DNA of 64,000 nt from Gadus chalcogrammus (GCF_026213295.1 NC_079414.1:9649984-9713983); one strand, 5' to 3'. Positions 41,180-51,904 are shown, counted from the stretch's first letter. Notes: a model not told the origin generated them from the letters alone. Translations and numbers: made by a program.

Positions 41180-41596
41180 GATAGATAGATAGATGGGTAG
41201 ATAGGTGAGCAGGCATTTACTAACTGGTAAATGTTTTTTATTATTATTATACTCAGTTTACTAGCTAAATTCGATTAAACAATTAAATGCAATACAAATA
41301 TAAAGTAAAAACAAGTGTTATCTAGCGATCCGTTATCTGTATTATGTTATTTCGTCTTTGGCAACATGAGCGGGAATGTTTTTTTAAACCTGCCTGGCAA
41401 CGGACAACCCCTTACGTAATCTGTTGTTCGTTGCCTGGCAACGGACAACTGATTACGTACCCGGTACAAATTTGGGACCCGGTACAAATTTGGTGTGACA
41501 CAGCCCCTATAGATTTTATTTTTTTCAACAATCCACATCATCATAATATTTCAATTAGGCAAATCGTTTGCATTTTTCTGCTGTGTTTAGCCTACT

Positions 41597-42411
41597 GGGG
41601 CCGGTTGCACCAACTGGGCGTAAGCCTGGTCGTAACTACGCCTGGTCGTAACTTGGCGTTCTAAGTCCAACCTAACCGTTACGCCAGTTGCACCAACTGG
41701 GCTTAGCGTTCTTTTCACTAAGACCAGGCGTAAATCCTACGCCTGGTCAGGGGCAGGCGTAGAGTTGAAATTCCAGGCTGTTTCTATAGCAATTACATCC
41801 AATCCAATGCAGCTTTACCACCATCCTTGCAACGCTTCGCTAAACTGCATTTCAAAGCACAGCCGGCGATATGATCAGTGTTCACAGATCGACTGCCTGT
41901 CGGGAAGATATCGCTGGCCGATTAGTCCGTTCTCAACTTATAATCAGTTGTGAATGTTGTTTTAACTATGTTTATATGTTTTATATAGGCCGACACATTA
42001 AACAAATCTCTCCTACAGAACCATTCCCATCTAAATGCCTGCTCGTCGTAAACCAGACATTACAAATACATATTTTAATTATATTCGTTTGCAGAGTTTT
42101 ATTGTTAGGCATTAACACAATTGATGAATGACAATGAGTGAACGAATGAATTATTTATTTCGGTGTCCAACAGCATGTCAAGTAAAATAGTAAACAGCTG
42201 TTGTCACGAGGTATCCTAGCAACGCGGTGATATGCGCATACCATGGAACATTCACATGGCCGCGCATGGCTAAGACCGGGCGTAGTTAAGACCAGGCGTA
42301 AGTCCCGTTGGTGCAACCGGCGTTAGTTCCATTCTAACGCCAGGTCGTAACTAAGACCTACTTAGCAGTTACGACCAGGCTTAGTTACGCCCAGTTGGTG
42401 CAACCGGCCCC
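41597..42411. mobile_element. GGGGCCGGTTGCACC MITE, copy 1
   Basis: Terminal repeats GGGGCCGGTTGCACCAACTG (41597) and its complement ending at 42411. Sub-terminal TACGCCTGGTC units repeat on both strands. 815 bp, no coding capacity. Copy 2 follows in opposite orientation. Confidence 0.88.
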
Positions 42412-42460
42412 TGGGGCCGGTTGCACCAACTGGGCGTAACTAAGCCCTGGGGGCCCCCCT

Positions 42461-43942
42461 GGGGCCGGTTGCACCAACTGGGCGTAACTAAGCCTGGTCG
42501 TAACTGCTAAGTAGGTCTTAAGGCTGATTTATGCTCAGTTACGTAAGCGTAAGCGCAAGCGCAAGAGGCCCTTGCGCGCCCTTGCGCACCCCTTGCGCGA
42601 CTTCTCACGTCTTGCGTGCGTCGGGCGATTTTTCTAGACTTGCGTCATTTTTTACGTAAGCTTTTACGCGAGCCGCCCAGCCTGCAAGGCTGTGATTGGT
42701 CTGCTGGTCTGGTTACTACTTCCTGTCTGGAGTATCACCCGGCAGGCTCATATACAAAATCATTAACGTGAAGTGAAGTTAACTTTGCTGCCAACACATT
42801 ATTTCGTTTTAAAATGTAGAGAGATATGCACATTTATACAACCCCAATGATCAACAACTTCATCACCCCTGTTCCTCTGTCTGTTGCCATCATTCACTGT
42901 GTATGGGGAGAACACGATCTGGCACATAAACAAACCAACGACTCCCACAGACAAAGACGTCATTCTTGAGGTCGTCTTCAACGAAAAACTTTCCTCCACA
43001 TATTACTCCACCTACTGTTCTGGCGGTAAATTGCTTGGCAACACGCGCAACCTAAAAGGGAGCATGAATTGCTTTGAGTAAATTTTGCGCAACAACGTAA
43101 CACCAACGCTGAAGCATGCAGCCGCCTTTAGTTACGACCTGGCGTTAGAATGGAACTAACGCCGGTTGCACCAACGGGACTTACGACTGGTCTCAACTAC
43201 GCCCGGTCTTAGCCATGCGCGGCCATGTGAATGTTCCATGTAATGCGCATATCACCGCGTTGCTAGGATACCTCGTGACAACAGCTGTTTACTATTTTAC
43301 TTGACATGCTGTTGGACACCGAAATAAATAATTCATTCGTTCACTCATTGTCATTCATCAATTGTGTTAATGCCTAACAATAAAACACTGCAAATGAATA
43401 TAATTAAAATATGTATTTGTAATGTCTGGTTTACGACGAGCAGGCATTTAGACGGGAATGGTTCTTTTTGACAGAAGCAATGCATTGAACATTATCAAAT
43501 GACACGGAGCTAAATTGAGTTGTTTTGAGACTGTAGGAGAGTTTTGCTTAATTTGTCGGCCTATATAAAACATATAAACATAGTTAAAACAACATTCGCA
43601 ACTGATTATAAGTTGAGAACGGACTAATCGGCCAGCGATATCTTCCCGACAGGCAGTCGATCTGTGAACACTGATCATATCGCCGGCTGTGCTTTGAAAT
43701 GCAGTTTAGTGAAGCATACTGAGCAGTTGCATTGGATTGGATGTAATTGCTATAGAAACAGCCTGGAATTTCAACTCTACGCCTGCCCCTGACCAGGCGT
43801 AGGATTTACGCCTGGTCTTAGTGAAAAGAACGCTAAGCCCAGTTGGTGCAACCGGCGTAACGGTTAGGTTGGACTTAGAACGCCAAGTTACGACCAGGCG
43901 TAGTTACGACCAGGCTTACGCCCAGTTGGTGCAACCGGCCCC
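42461..43942. mobile_element. GGGGCCGGTTGCACC MITE, copy 2 (inverted), with an insertion
   Basis: Reverse-complement copy of 41597-42411 (for example GATATCTTCCCGACAGGCAG near 43637), interrupted at 42521-43127. An extra half end (GGGGCCGGTTGCACCAACTG) lies at about 42413-42450 between the two copies. It has a segment of about 90 bp at 43465-43555 that copy 1 lacks. Confidence 0.88.
42521..43127. mobile_element. Harbinger-type non-autonomous element with TTA duplication
   Basis: Starts AGGCTGATTTATGCTCAGTT and ends TGAAGCATGCAGCCGCCT, flanked by TTA at 42518-42520 and 43128-43130. MITE copy 1 shows the empty site (complement of GTAGGTCTTAGTTACG, near 42345-42360). A 3-bp TTA/TAA duplication fits PIF/Harbinger. 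The left end is GC-rich with repeated GCGCAAG motifs. Confidence 0.82.
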
Positions 43943-44137
43943 TGGTGTGTAAGCTTATGTTGCAGTGCCGACCTACCATAGTAGGCCTACGTCAAAATAG
44001 CATCACCAACTGCGCTATCCGCTAGTGCACTTAGACCAGTCAGTCAGTTGCACGACTGCTTTATCTATCTGTAAGATAGCACCGTGTATCATTTGCGCGG
44101 GATCATGCCTCTGCTTTTCACCGACACGCTTCTCAGG

Positions 44138-44469
44138 GCGCTGTCACACCAAATTTGTACCGGGTGCCAAATTTGTACCGGGTACGTAATCAGTTGTCCG
44201 TTGCCAGGCAACGAACAACAGATTACGTAAGGGGTTGTCCGTTGCCAGGCAGGTTTCTAAAAACATTCCCGCTCATGTTGCCAAAGACGAAATAACATAA
44301 TACAGATAACGGATCGCTAGAAAACACTTGTTTTTACTTTATATTTGTATTGCATTTAATTGTTCAATCGAATTTAGCTAGTAAACTGAGTGTTTAAAGT
44401 GTATCATAGTCTAGCTAGCTTGTGTTAACTTAATTTCCTTCATTTAAATTAGAGAATAGATTATAGGTA

Positions 44470-44526
<57 letters not shown>

Positions 44527-44877
44527 GGGTAGATAGGTGAGCAGGCATTTACTAATTTACTAACTAATTACTTGTTTATTATTATTATTCACGTTATCCC
44601 CATAACATTTAGCTATAACTGTGTAGGGAAATAGATAAATAGAATACAATACAAATATAAAGTTAGGAACGCTAATAAATGTAATTTGTAAAATCTGTCT
44701 TGTCGCACTCAATGAACGAATGTTCTTGAAACTTCCCACATCATTCGACGCGATCGTCCGTTGCCAGGCAACGGACGACGCGATCGTCTGTTGCCAGGCA
44801 GATTTGGAATGGATTACGTAAGGATGACGTACCCGGTACAAATTTGGCACCCGATACAAATATGGTGTGACAGCGCC
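44138..44877. mobile_element. Long inverted-arm element, copy 2 (uninterrupted)
   Basis: Ends GGCGCTGTCACACCAAATTT and its complement at 44864-44877. The arms match copy 1 (39246-41504) with left and right swapped, while the (GATA)n-containing middle (44395-44550) keeps the same + strand orientation as in copy 1. 740 bp, no coding sequence. Confidence 0.87.
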
Positions 44878-45273
44878 AGTTTAGTGGCGCGAGTTTTCTG
44901 CGGGGGAAAATCTGCGTTGCACCGGGTGCAAACTAGCAACGATACGTGTGTCGTGTAAAAGGGAATTGCGCTGGGTGCATTGCCCATTGCGTCTAAAACA
45001 GATGAGATTTTCAAATGCAAAAAGCACACATAGTTGTCCACGATACTTGTGGTTGTGGACAATTATTATTGTCCACAATACTTGTGGACAATATGTTTTG
45101 TTCAAATATATTTGTAATAACAGTACAAACAACCTACATCACAACATGCATTTACAAACAATAGAATAGGCCTACAATGCAATAATCCGAAGCCTCAGAT
45201 GGGAGTTCGCCCTGCATCTCTCTAAAGGTTCTCAAGGAGAAGTACACTGCATGGCTAAAGGCAGGAGTTCTAA
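44878..45273. other. Spacer, possibly part of a Harbinger element
   Basis: Contains repeated GTCCAC(A/G)ATACTTGTGG units near 45037-45090. No gene recognised. Confidence 0.4.
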
Positions 45274-45698
45274 GGCCCCGTCCACACGAAGCCGAAACAG
45301 GCGAAACCGTTACGGTTTCGATCTATCCGGTTTCGCAGTATCTCCGTAAAGACGGAGTCAAGCGAAACCGGGTAGATCTGTAGAAACACTGTAGTACACA
45401 TTCCAGTCCCATAAGGGGCGCTGCTTCTGCTACAGAAATCCTTATTGTTGTGAGTTCTGAGACTTCGCGGGCTTAACAGTCATTGGCTAGAGGGTCGAGG
45501 GGTGGGGCGATGACGTCATGGTTTACGGTTTCAGTCGGTTTCAGGCGTCCACACTAATCCAAAACGAAACCGGGTAGATTTGGTTTCAGAAGTTTGCGGT
45601 TTCGGTCGGCGGATTCGCCGGCTTCGTGTGGACGGAAGGCCGAACCGTACAAGACCTTTGCGGTTTCGCCATGAAATCGGCTTTGTGTGGACGGGGCC
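45274..45698. mobile_element. Harbinger-type MITE with GGCCCCGTCCACAC ends and TAA duplication
   Basis: GGCCCCGTCCACAC at 45274-45287 and its complement GTGTGGACGGGGCC at 45685-45698, flanked by TAA (45271-45273 and 45699-45701). Sub-terminal GCGAAACCG motifs recur. Length 425 bp, non-coding. Overlapping short frames are by-products. Confidence 0.93.
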
Positions 45699-45862
45699 TA
45701 ATACACCTCTGTTGTGTTCCTGAGGGCAACTGTCCCCCAATAAACCAAAAGCCTTTGTTAGCCAGATGGTAATCTATTGATTGAAGCACCTCAAGAAGTC
45801 ATGGATTTGGGTTTGCGGCAGGGGTTTTCGGCCTACAACAGAGACAACGCAGCGATATCAAC

Positions 45863-46048
45863 ATGAGTAGTTCTAACTGGAGAGATATTGAAATCCGCGA
45901 GCTGCTGACCATCATGGGAGAGAAGATAATGCAGTCTTATTTAACAAAGACGGGGAAAGATGGTGCGATCTACAAGGAAGTACCAGAGGAACTTTCCTTA
46001 GGAGCCTTTTTTCTGGATAAAAAAACAACTGGTCAGCAAAATAAATAA
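45863..46048 (+). pseudogene. Myb/SANT-like (Harbinger-associated) exon fragment
   Basis: ATG at 45863 begins MSSSNWRDIEIRELLTIMGE and continues KIMQSYLTKTGKDGAIYKEV. The W..-.E...LL pattern with a downstream Y.EV resembles the first helices of the Myb/SANT-like DNA-binding proteins carried by Harbinger transposons or domesticated from them. The frame ends at 46048 before the expected remainder. Could be a transposon remnant or a host exon. Confidence 0.45.
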
Positions 46049-46202
46049 TATGTTGGCTTTTTTGCACTTGTAAATAGTTAATCACGTTTGTAGCCTACAC
46101 TCAGAAGTATACTCATTCTTTCATGCAAGTGTCTTGAATCATGAAAAAATCAAAACATTCAGAGTATTGTGGCAACCCGGCCCTCGCACAACGGCCCTGT
46201 AA

Positions 46203-46767
46203 GTAGACCCCGAAGCCGCCGCCAGCCGCCGCCATTTGCGCCATTTCGAATTTCAGCCGCCGCCAGCCAATAATTGTATAAGCCAAAATAAGCCGCCATC
46301 TAATGAACTTTGGCTGAGCCAGCTAGAATTATTAGTATCAAGTAATAATTCCATAACTTAGTAGGGCTTTGACTCCGAATGAAGTATTGATTAGACAGCG
46401 ATTTATTAGAAACCTAATAAACCGTTGGATCACGCAAGACCGGTAACCATAGCAACGCCGGTAAACAAACCTCGCAAAAATCCAATTCAGGTCTTACTGA
46501 AGGCATTTAATGGTCAAAATATTATTAATAAATATTGGAATATATTTGAATATTAATATTAATAAACAAACAAACTTCAAATATGATTTTTGGGCAAAAG
46601 TCAAAGCCCTATCACATAGAGACATACACACGAAAAATGTCAGCCATTTGTAGCCATGAAAAATTTGGCGGCTGCAGCAGCCATTTAGGTTTTGGCTGAG
46701 CCGGCTAGCCAGCCAATAACTTCATCAGCCAGCCATTATTCTCAAAACAAATGGCTTCGGGGTCTAC
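46203..46767. mobile_element. GTAGACCCCGAAGCC inverted-repeat element with a nested element
   Basis: GTAGACCCCGAAGCC at 46203-46217 pairs with GGCTTCGGGGTCTAC at 46753-46767. Within it, TAGGGCTTTGACT (about 46372) pairs with AGTCAAAGCCCTA (ends 46611), marking a second element of about 240 bp rich in AATATT. GCC-rich (Ser/Ala-like GCCGCC) sub-ends. No coding sequence. Confidence 0.75.
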
Positions 46768-46796
46768 CTGGAAGCCCAGGGGGCAGATGGTGAAGG

Positions 46797-47374
46797 TAGC
46801 CTGGCACCGCCCATCTACCTACTTCCGCTCAATTTTCATTTCACTTCAGTACTAGGTCTGGGTCTGCTTAATGTAAATGTTCCATGTTCCATGTTCCATG
46901 TAAACCAGATTTCTGGCGGTCCAATCAGCGAACAGAGGGAGTGGCTGAGGTCGCGCGCCAGCTTCAGTTGTAGTCAGAGGAAGACAATGGAGAAGGATAC
47001 GAGAGAAGCTATTCGGTCTGTTGTGGGATCGCTGCCGAAAATCGATCAATTAAAGCCGGAGCAAGAACAAGCTTTGCAGAGTTTTGTTGGTGGCAGTGAT
47101 GTTATGGCGCTTCTCCCCACCGGGTTCGGGAAAAGTTTGATATTCCAGCTGGCTCCGTTAGTGGTGAAGGAGCCTGTCCCGTCGCATGACATACGTCAAG
47201 ACTAAACGTTATGCGATTGGGTTATGGCAGATCCAGAGTGGCACTGGGCAGATCCAATCATTTTAAAACTTCTACAGACACCCGCCTCCAAGTGAGTGAA
47301 CGTTTGTCAATTGAGCAGTTCCAGACCTTCTGTACAAATGAAACGAAGTACGATGGTCTGGTAGAAACAGGCTA
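46797..47374. mobile_element. TAGCCTGG family element B (carries RecQ-like helicase exon)
   Basis: Ends TAGCCTGGCACCGCCC and ...GAAACAGGCTA with perfect 9-bp duplications TGGTGAAGG at 46788-46796 and 47375-47383. Its left end equals the right end of element A, and its right end equals the left end of element A (both complemented). It is therefore an internally deleted copy keeping the opposite gene. Confidence 0.88.
46987..47205 (+). pseudogene. Truncated RecQ-like helicase first exon inside a DNA transposon
   Basis: ATG at 46987 begins MEKDTREAIRSVVGSLPKID. QLKPEQEQALQSFVGGSDV resembles the helicase motif 0 'R--Q--A', and ALLPTGFGKSLIFQLAPLVV is a RecQ-type Walker A (motif I, G-F-G-K-S). 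The frame ends at TAA 47203-47205, where the transposon's terminal sequence begins. Motifs Ia-VI are missing, so no activity is possible. A possible donor (GTGAAG) follows the Walker A. Confidence 0.65.
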
Positions 47375-47383
47375 TGGTGAAGG

Positions 47384-48239
47384 GGGCCTATCCACCAATT
47401 TCCCTCTGAGAGCGCTGGGGACCACAGTAGCACAGGCACCACTCAGAGGGTCTGAAAAAACCTGGGAAGGAGGAATGCGAACAGAGGAACCGTTCCCACA
47501 ATTGAGGAGTATAAAATGAGAGCTAATACTCTGCCTGACAGGAGGACGTATGGTCAGTGCAGGAGATCGGAGAAGGCCGAGGTTTCCTCCCCGGACGATC
47601 CAGCACTTGAGAAGGACGTGCCACCCGAGAAAGCCGTACCACATGGGATGTCCGCTGCGCCGAGAGACCAGGACAGCGAATGAGAAAGGATTGGAGAATC
47701 TGCAGTGGCTCGAGGAGCCCAGACTTTGATTTCCGTCTTTCCGTGTTGGGAGATAGCCACCCTTCTATGATTTGTAGTTAATAAACGCGCCTTTTTTCGG
47801 CTTTACGCATCATAGACGTGTGCTGATTGGGAGGAGGCGGGGCACTACGGAGCCGGGTTTAAAAACCGAGAAAGCCGTCTGCATGACGAAGGGGGATTTT
47901 ACCTCCTCGGTTTTACACAGGCAAGACGGTGAAATTGCAGTGCATGCCAAGCCGCGACTGTTCCTGCTGGGCAGTGTGAAAATGGCTTTACACAAGCACA
48001 CAAACGGATCCGCCCACTTCCATTTTTCGGATCCGTATGGAAACGGAATGAATGCTATCTTGATATAAGGCTAAAGCTTCACTCAACCGATGCACAAGCG
48101 ATTTATCGATTGTTGGTTATTTTAAATCGATTCGGGGGCCCACGTATCGATGTAGTCACATCTGGGTTAATACAACTGGATACCGATTTGTATCGTTGAA
48201 TCGATATACCCCTAATAAATATACATACAGCCCCACCCA
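47384..48239. other. Non-coding stretch
   Basis: Short frames without domains. A repeat near 47640-47800 and a MITE-like end near 48090-48215 (CGATGCACAAGCGATTTATC, GAATCGATATACCCCTAATA). No gene supported. Confidence 0.4.
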
Positions 48240-49110
48240 TCAAGTTTAAAATTATTGGATGAAGAATTATTGTTACGGCCGTGGCCGTATTCAGCAGATG
48301 CTCTGTTCTGTCTCCCCCTCTTGGGCAAGGTGGTCCCACCTTTTTCCCCGGCTCTAGACCTGTTCGACTTGCACACCTGCCATCCATCTCCAGTCATCAT
48401 CTTAGCCCTACTTGAACCCTTGTTCTTCAGCCACTCATCGCCAGATCGTTGTTTCAACCATAGTAATAGACATCAAATTTTGGGATTTCTAAACACTTTT
48501 GTGTTCCATGTATTATCCTGTTTATAATCTCCGTGTTCTGCTTGACCCAGAATCAAATTCCCGTACCTGCATTCAATCCACCCTGTGTGCTCCTCTCTGG
48601 CCGTTTCGGTGCCCTACGCGAGCAGGGGGGGGGGGGAGCCCCTTTTTATATATCAGGTAAAAACATCTAATTTGCCAAAATTGAGTGATAGGTTATACAA
48701 TTAAGAACAAACAACGGTGGGCCTCGTCATAACTAATTTACATATTTTTTTAATTCAATAATGTTTATTTTTTAATTTTTTTTACAAACCTTAATTTTTG
48801 ATGCCCCCTCAGGTACTTGGTACCCTACGCACGTACTCTGCGTATAGGGAGCAGCGGGCCTGGCTCTTCTACCCGCCCGCCATCCACCCTGTGTGCTCCT
48901 CTACCTGCCCGCCATCCACCCTGTGTGCTCCTCTACCCGCCATCCACCCTGTGTGCTCCTCCACCTGCCTGCAGCCCTGCCTGCCTGTAGTCCATCCCCG
49001 AACGTCCCCCTCCTGTTTGTTCCCTACTGATGTCATCCTCCCTACAATAAACCTCTGCTTTAATTCAACCTTTGTTGTCTGCACCTGGGTTCCTTCCATT
49101 CAATCATAAC
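48240..49110. other. Possible LTR end plus short tandem repeat
   Basis: 48866-48980 holds three units of ACCCTGTGTGCTCCTCTACC with CTGCCCGCCATCC. 49045-49105 (ACAATAAACCTCTGCTTTAA, GTTGTCTGCACCTGGGTTCC) has the layout of a retrotransposon LTR poly(A) region. No second LTR was found. Low confidence on identity. Confidence 0.35.
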
Positions 49111-49860
49111 AATTATTTGGGTTTCAAATGTTATACCATCTGAGAAAATAGATTGTTGTATTCATTCCTTTAGAACAATGATCCTTTATTCTTCCTGCTT
49201 ATAATGTCATTAAACTACCCTGTGATGTACGTTTCATTTTCCGCTCACTAGCCCTGACACAAGGTTGTCAAGTCTCAGGGCAGCCGGACCTTCAGTTAGT
49301 TCTCACAGGCCACACTTCTGAGAGGCCCTGCAAAAAAACATCCTGTTTGGGTAAAATGTTCCATTTCATATTGGCTACGCCGTCTAGGCTACACCTTATG
49401 AGCTTGTACCGTGCTCTGAAAACCAACATTATGTGCTGTTTGTGAGGTGTTGTGGATTGGCATGCAAATAATATATTTATTCCAACAGCATGGAAATATT
49501 TGCCAGGTGTCTGACTCTACGTTCAACTCTCCACAAACACCATCGAAACCAAAACCCCTGTGTTTTTAGGGGTTTAACCAACTGGCAGTCCATTTCAACG
49601 TTTTTAGTTTTGGTGTTGTGTAAGGATTGGATAGAGTTCAACTTTTTTGCCATTTGATAATGTATAAATCTATCAAAGGAACCAAGAGTAGAGGTATAAA
49701 GAGATTATGATTCTGTATTTATTGGGATGCCGTTAATTGCTGTCTGATGGACCAGTACATTTGTCTTCATTGAAGTTTTGGAACATGGATTATTAAACAG
49801 AACAGATTCAATGAGGCTCCACAGCAGTTACAAACTTGCAAAATTAAGACCACTTACCTC
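49110..49860. repeat. GPCR flank remnants and block copy c
   Basis: 49110-49260 matches 30750-30890 (TTATACCATCTGA, ATAATGTCATTAAACTACCC), a receptor 3' flank without its receptor. 49440-49860 is the array block also seen at 18950, 26145 and 54055. Confidence 0.65.
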
Positions 49861-50159
49861 AAGGAATAAAACATGCATATCGTTTAATTAAATGTTACAA
49901 ATTTTAGTCTATTGAAATTAATGGCCAAAAAAAAAATCTAAAATAAATATTCAATTAAGTTTACATCATTACTGCTGTGCTTTGAATGTTTATTTCCATG
50001 TTTTTCCAAGTATTGTTCGTACATTATTAATTCCCAGGTCCATGCATCTATTTCAATATTTTAAGGACATTTAAAGTAGGTTGTTCACAGCTCTCAGAAG
50101 GTCGAACATTAGTGATAACATGCAAAGTTGCAGAGTTAGAATCACAACATTGGTTAGGT

Positions 50160-50540
50160 CCAAAATGGTAATGGTAATGATGTTGAATGCTCTCCTCTTG
50201 GAATCATAACCCTATGCTCCGTCTCCTCCCTTCTCCTGGACTGGACTGTTTCAGAGCCCACAGGACTGACAAACAGAACATCAAGGAAAATATAACCTTG
50301 TAAAATCCTTGATACACTTTATATATTTTTGTGTTTGTTTAAATAATGTATAGCAAACCTGGCCATAAGAGACAGCCAGTTTGAGGCAGAAGAGCTCTGA
50401 AGTTATTGTCTCCAGGCCTCCTGTGACAATCAGCAACATGGCCTGGATGTTAATTGGGGGAACCAGTAGCAGTGAGATAGAGCCAGCATACAGGACATCA
50501 AGGTGCTACAATGTTGAGGACTCAACACTGTGGTTCATGG
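50160..50540 (-). pseudogene. GPCR pseudogene (array copy 5) with central deletion
   Basis: The start (ATGAACCACAGTGTTGAGTC at 50540 downward), TM1 and TM2, and the TM5 to third-loop end are recognisable. About 330 bp from after TM2 to before TM5 are gone. Frames are also disrupted. Its 3' flank (49860-50160) matches that of the intact copy at 61818. A gypsy fragment begins directly at its start codon. Confidence 0.8.
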
Positions 50541-51900
50541 CCTAAGCCTCCACGCTCCTGCTTTCAGCCTCTGCCCCTGGTCCCCAGCTACCAGCCTCTG
50601 CCCCCGGTCCCCAGCTATCAGCCTCTGCCCCCGATCCCCCGCTATCAGCCTCTGCCCCCGGTCCCCAGCTACCAGCCTCCTCCCTTACGGACTATCAGAG
50701 TGGGGGTGCTGAGTTTGGGGTGCCACCCTGTTCCTCCTTGCAATCCAGCTCCCGAACTGACTCCGGTCCCCGAGCCCTGTCTGGTTCCTCGCCTTCTACA
50801 GGGGGACCGGCCCCTTCGCCTGCCTGAGGAGGTCCGCCCTGCGCTCCTGCCTGAGGAGGTCCGCCCTGCGCTCCTGCCTGAGGAGGTCCGCCCTGCGCTC
50901 CTGCCTGAGGAGGTCCGCCCTGCGCTCCTGCCTGAGGAGGTCCGCCCTGCGCTCCTGCCTGAGGAGATCCTGACAAATCAAGGCTCCTGCTTTATGTCCC
51001 GGGTGTTAAAAGACCTACTCAGTCTGTTACAGATCCGCCACCTCCGGACCTCCGTCTACCACCCCCAGACCAACGGACTGGTAGAGAGGTTTAATCAGAC
51101 CTTAAAACGCACGCTGAAAAAAGTAATGGTCGATGGAAAGAACTGGGACCAGCTACTCCCTCACGTCCTATTCGTCATCAGGGAGGTACCCCAGGCCTCC
51201 ACCGGCTTCTCCCCGTTCGAGCTACTCTACGGGAGACGACCGAGAGGGCTCCTCGACATCGCCCGGGACGCCTGGGAGAGCCAACCCTCCCCCCACCGCA
51301 CCATCATCGAGCACGATCATTAAACCCGAGCACGTGGAGCAGGTGCGGGGCCGGATCGTGCAGGTGTGGCCCGAGGGTCCGGGAGCACCTCGGACGAGCC
51401 CAGCTGCGCAACTTCGACCCGGGCGACCAGGTCCTCATCCTGACAAGAGTACAAATTCCTGGCCAAATGGCAGGGACCTTATGAAATCATCGGCCGGGTG
51501 GGCGAGGTCAATTACCGGGTACGGCAACTGGGGAGACGCAAGACCACCCAGCTGTACCACATCAACCTGCTGAAGCGGTGGCAACCACTGACCACTCCGC
51601 GGGATCCAACTCTCCTGACGCTGGCCGCTCGACTACCCCCTCCCGAGTTCCCAGTGGGGGAGCTGCTGAGCCCGAGCCAGACCCAGGAGTGAGCCAGAGG
51701 CGTCGGGAGCTGTTTCCCCGCTGACCCCGAGGAAGGGCTGGACCCGGAGGTTCCGCATCCTTATTCCCGATTACGGAAGAACCTTAGTTAACGTATGATT
51801 TCCCTTTTTGTGAGCTGCCGGTAATAAAACCTGTTGCACCGCAACCCTGCTTCCTTGTTTAATTCCCGAATCCCCGCCGCCGACGAAAGGGGTTGCCACA
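50541..51900 (+). mobile_element. Ty3/gypsy LTR-retrotransposon fragment (integrase and 3' LTR part)
   Basis: From about 50970 the frame encodes the integrase core with TNQGSCFMSRVLKDLL and YHPQTNGLVERFNQTLKRTL, then PFELLYGRRPRG. After a frameshift near 51320 the C-terminal part follows (FLAKWQGPYEIIGRVGEVNY and TQLYHINLLKRW) to a stop at 51690-51692. 51780-51900 resembles an LTR end (AATAAAACC, final CCACA). Gag, protease and reverse transcriptase are missing, so it is inactive. Confidence 0.82.
50565..50965. repeat. Two different 27-bp tandem repeats inside the gypsy fragment
   Basis: 50565-50672: four units of CAGCCTCTGCCCCCGGTCCC plus CAGCTAC. About 50822-50965: five units of CTGAGGAGGTCCGCCCTGCG plus CTCCTGC and a partial sixth. 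Both units are 27 bp (nine codons), so the frame into the integrase stays open. Confidence 0.95.
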
Positions 51901-51904
51901 ATTT

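Larger units (their letters stand above)
39246..41504. mobile_element. Long inverted-arm element, copy 1, carrying two insertions
   Basis: Ends GCTGTCACACCAAATTTGTA (39246 on) and its reverse complement ending at about 41504. The body is split by the 39284-40335 element and by an L2 LINE at 40702-41179. Its own sequence is 39246-39283, 40336-40701 and 41180-41504. The arms contain CGATCGCGTC and GTTGCCAGGCAACGGAC hairpin motifs and a (GATA)n core. Copy 2 is at 44138-44877. No coding sequence. Confidence 0.85.

Noticed and set aside
42799..43081. Frames inside the Harbinger-type insertion
   Set aside because: Short, with no transposase or Myb motif; the element looks non-autonomous.
50695..50981. 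- strand repeat proteins (QAGAQGGPP and LLRQERRAD units)
   Set aside because: They come from the 27-bp tandem repeat read on the wrong strand.
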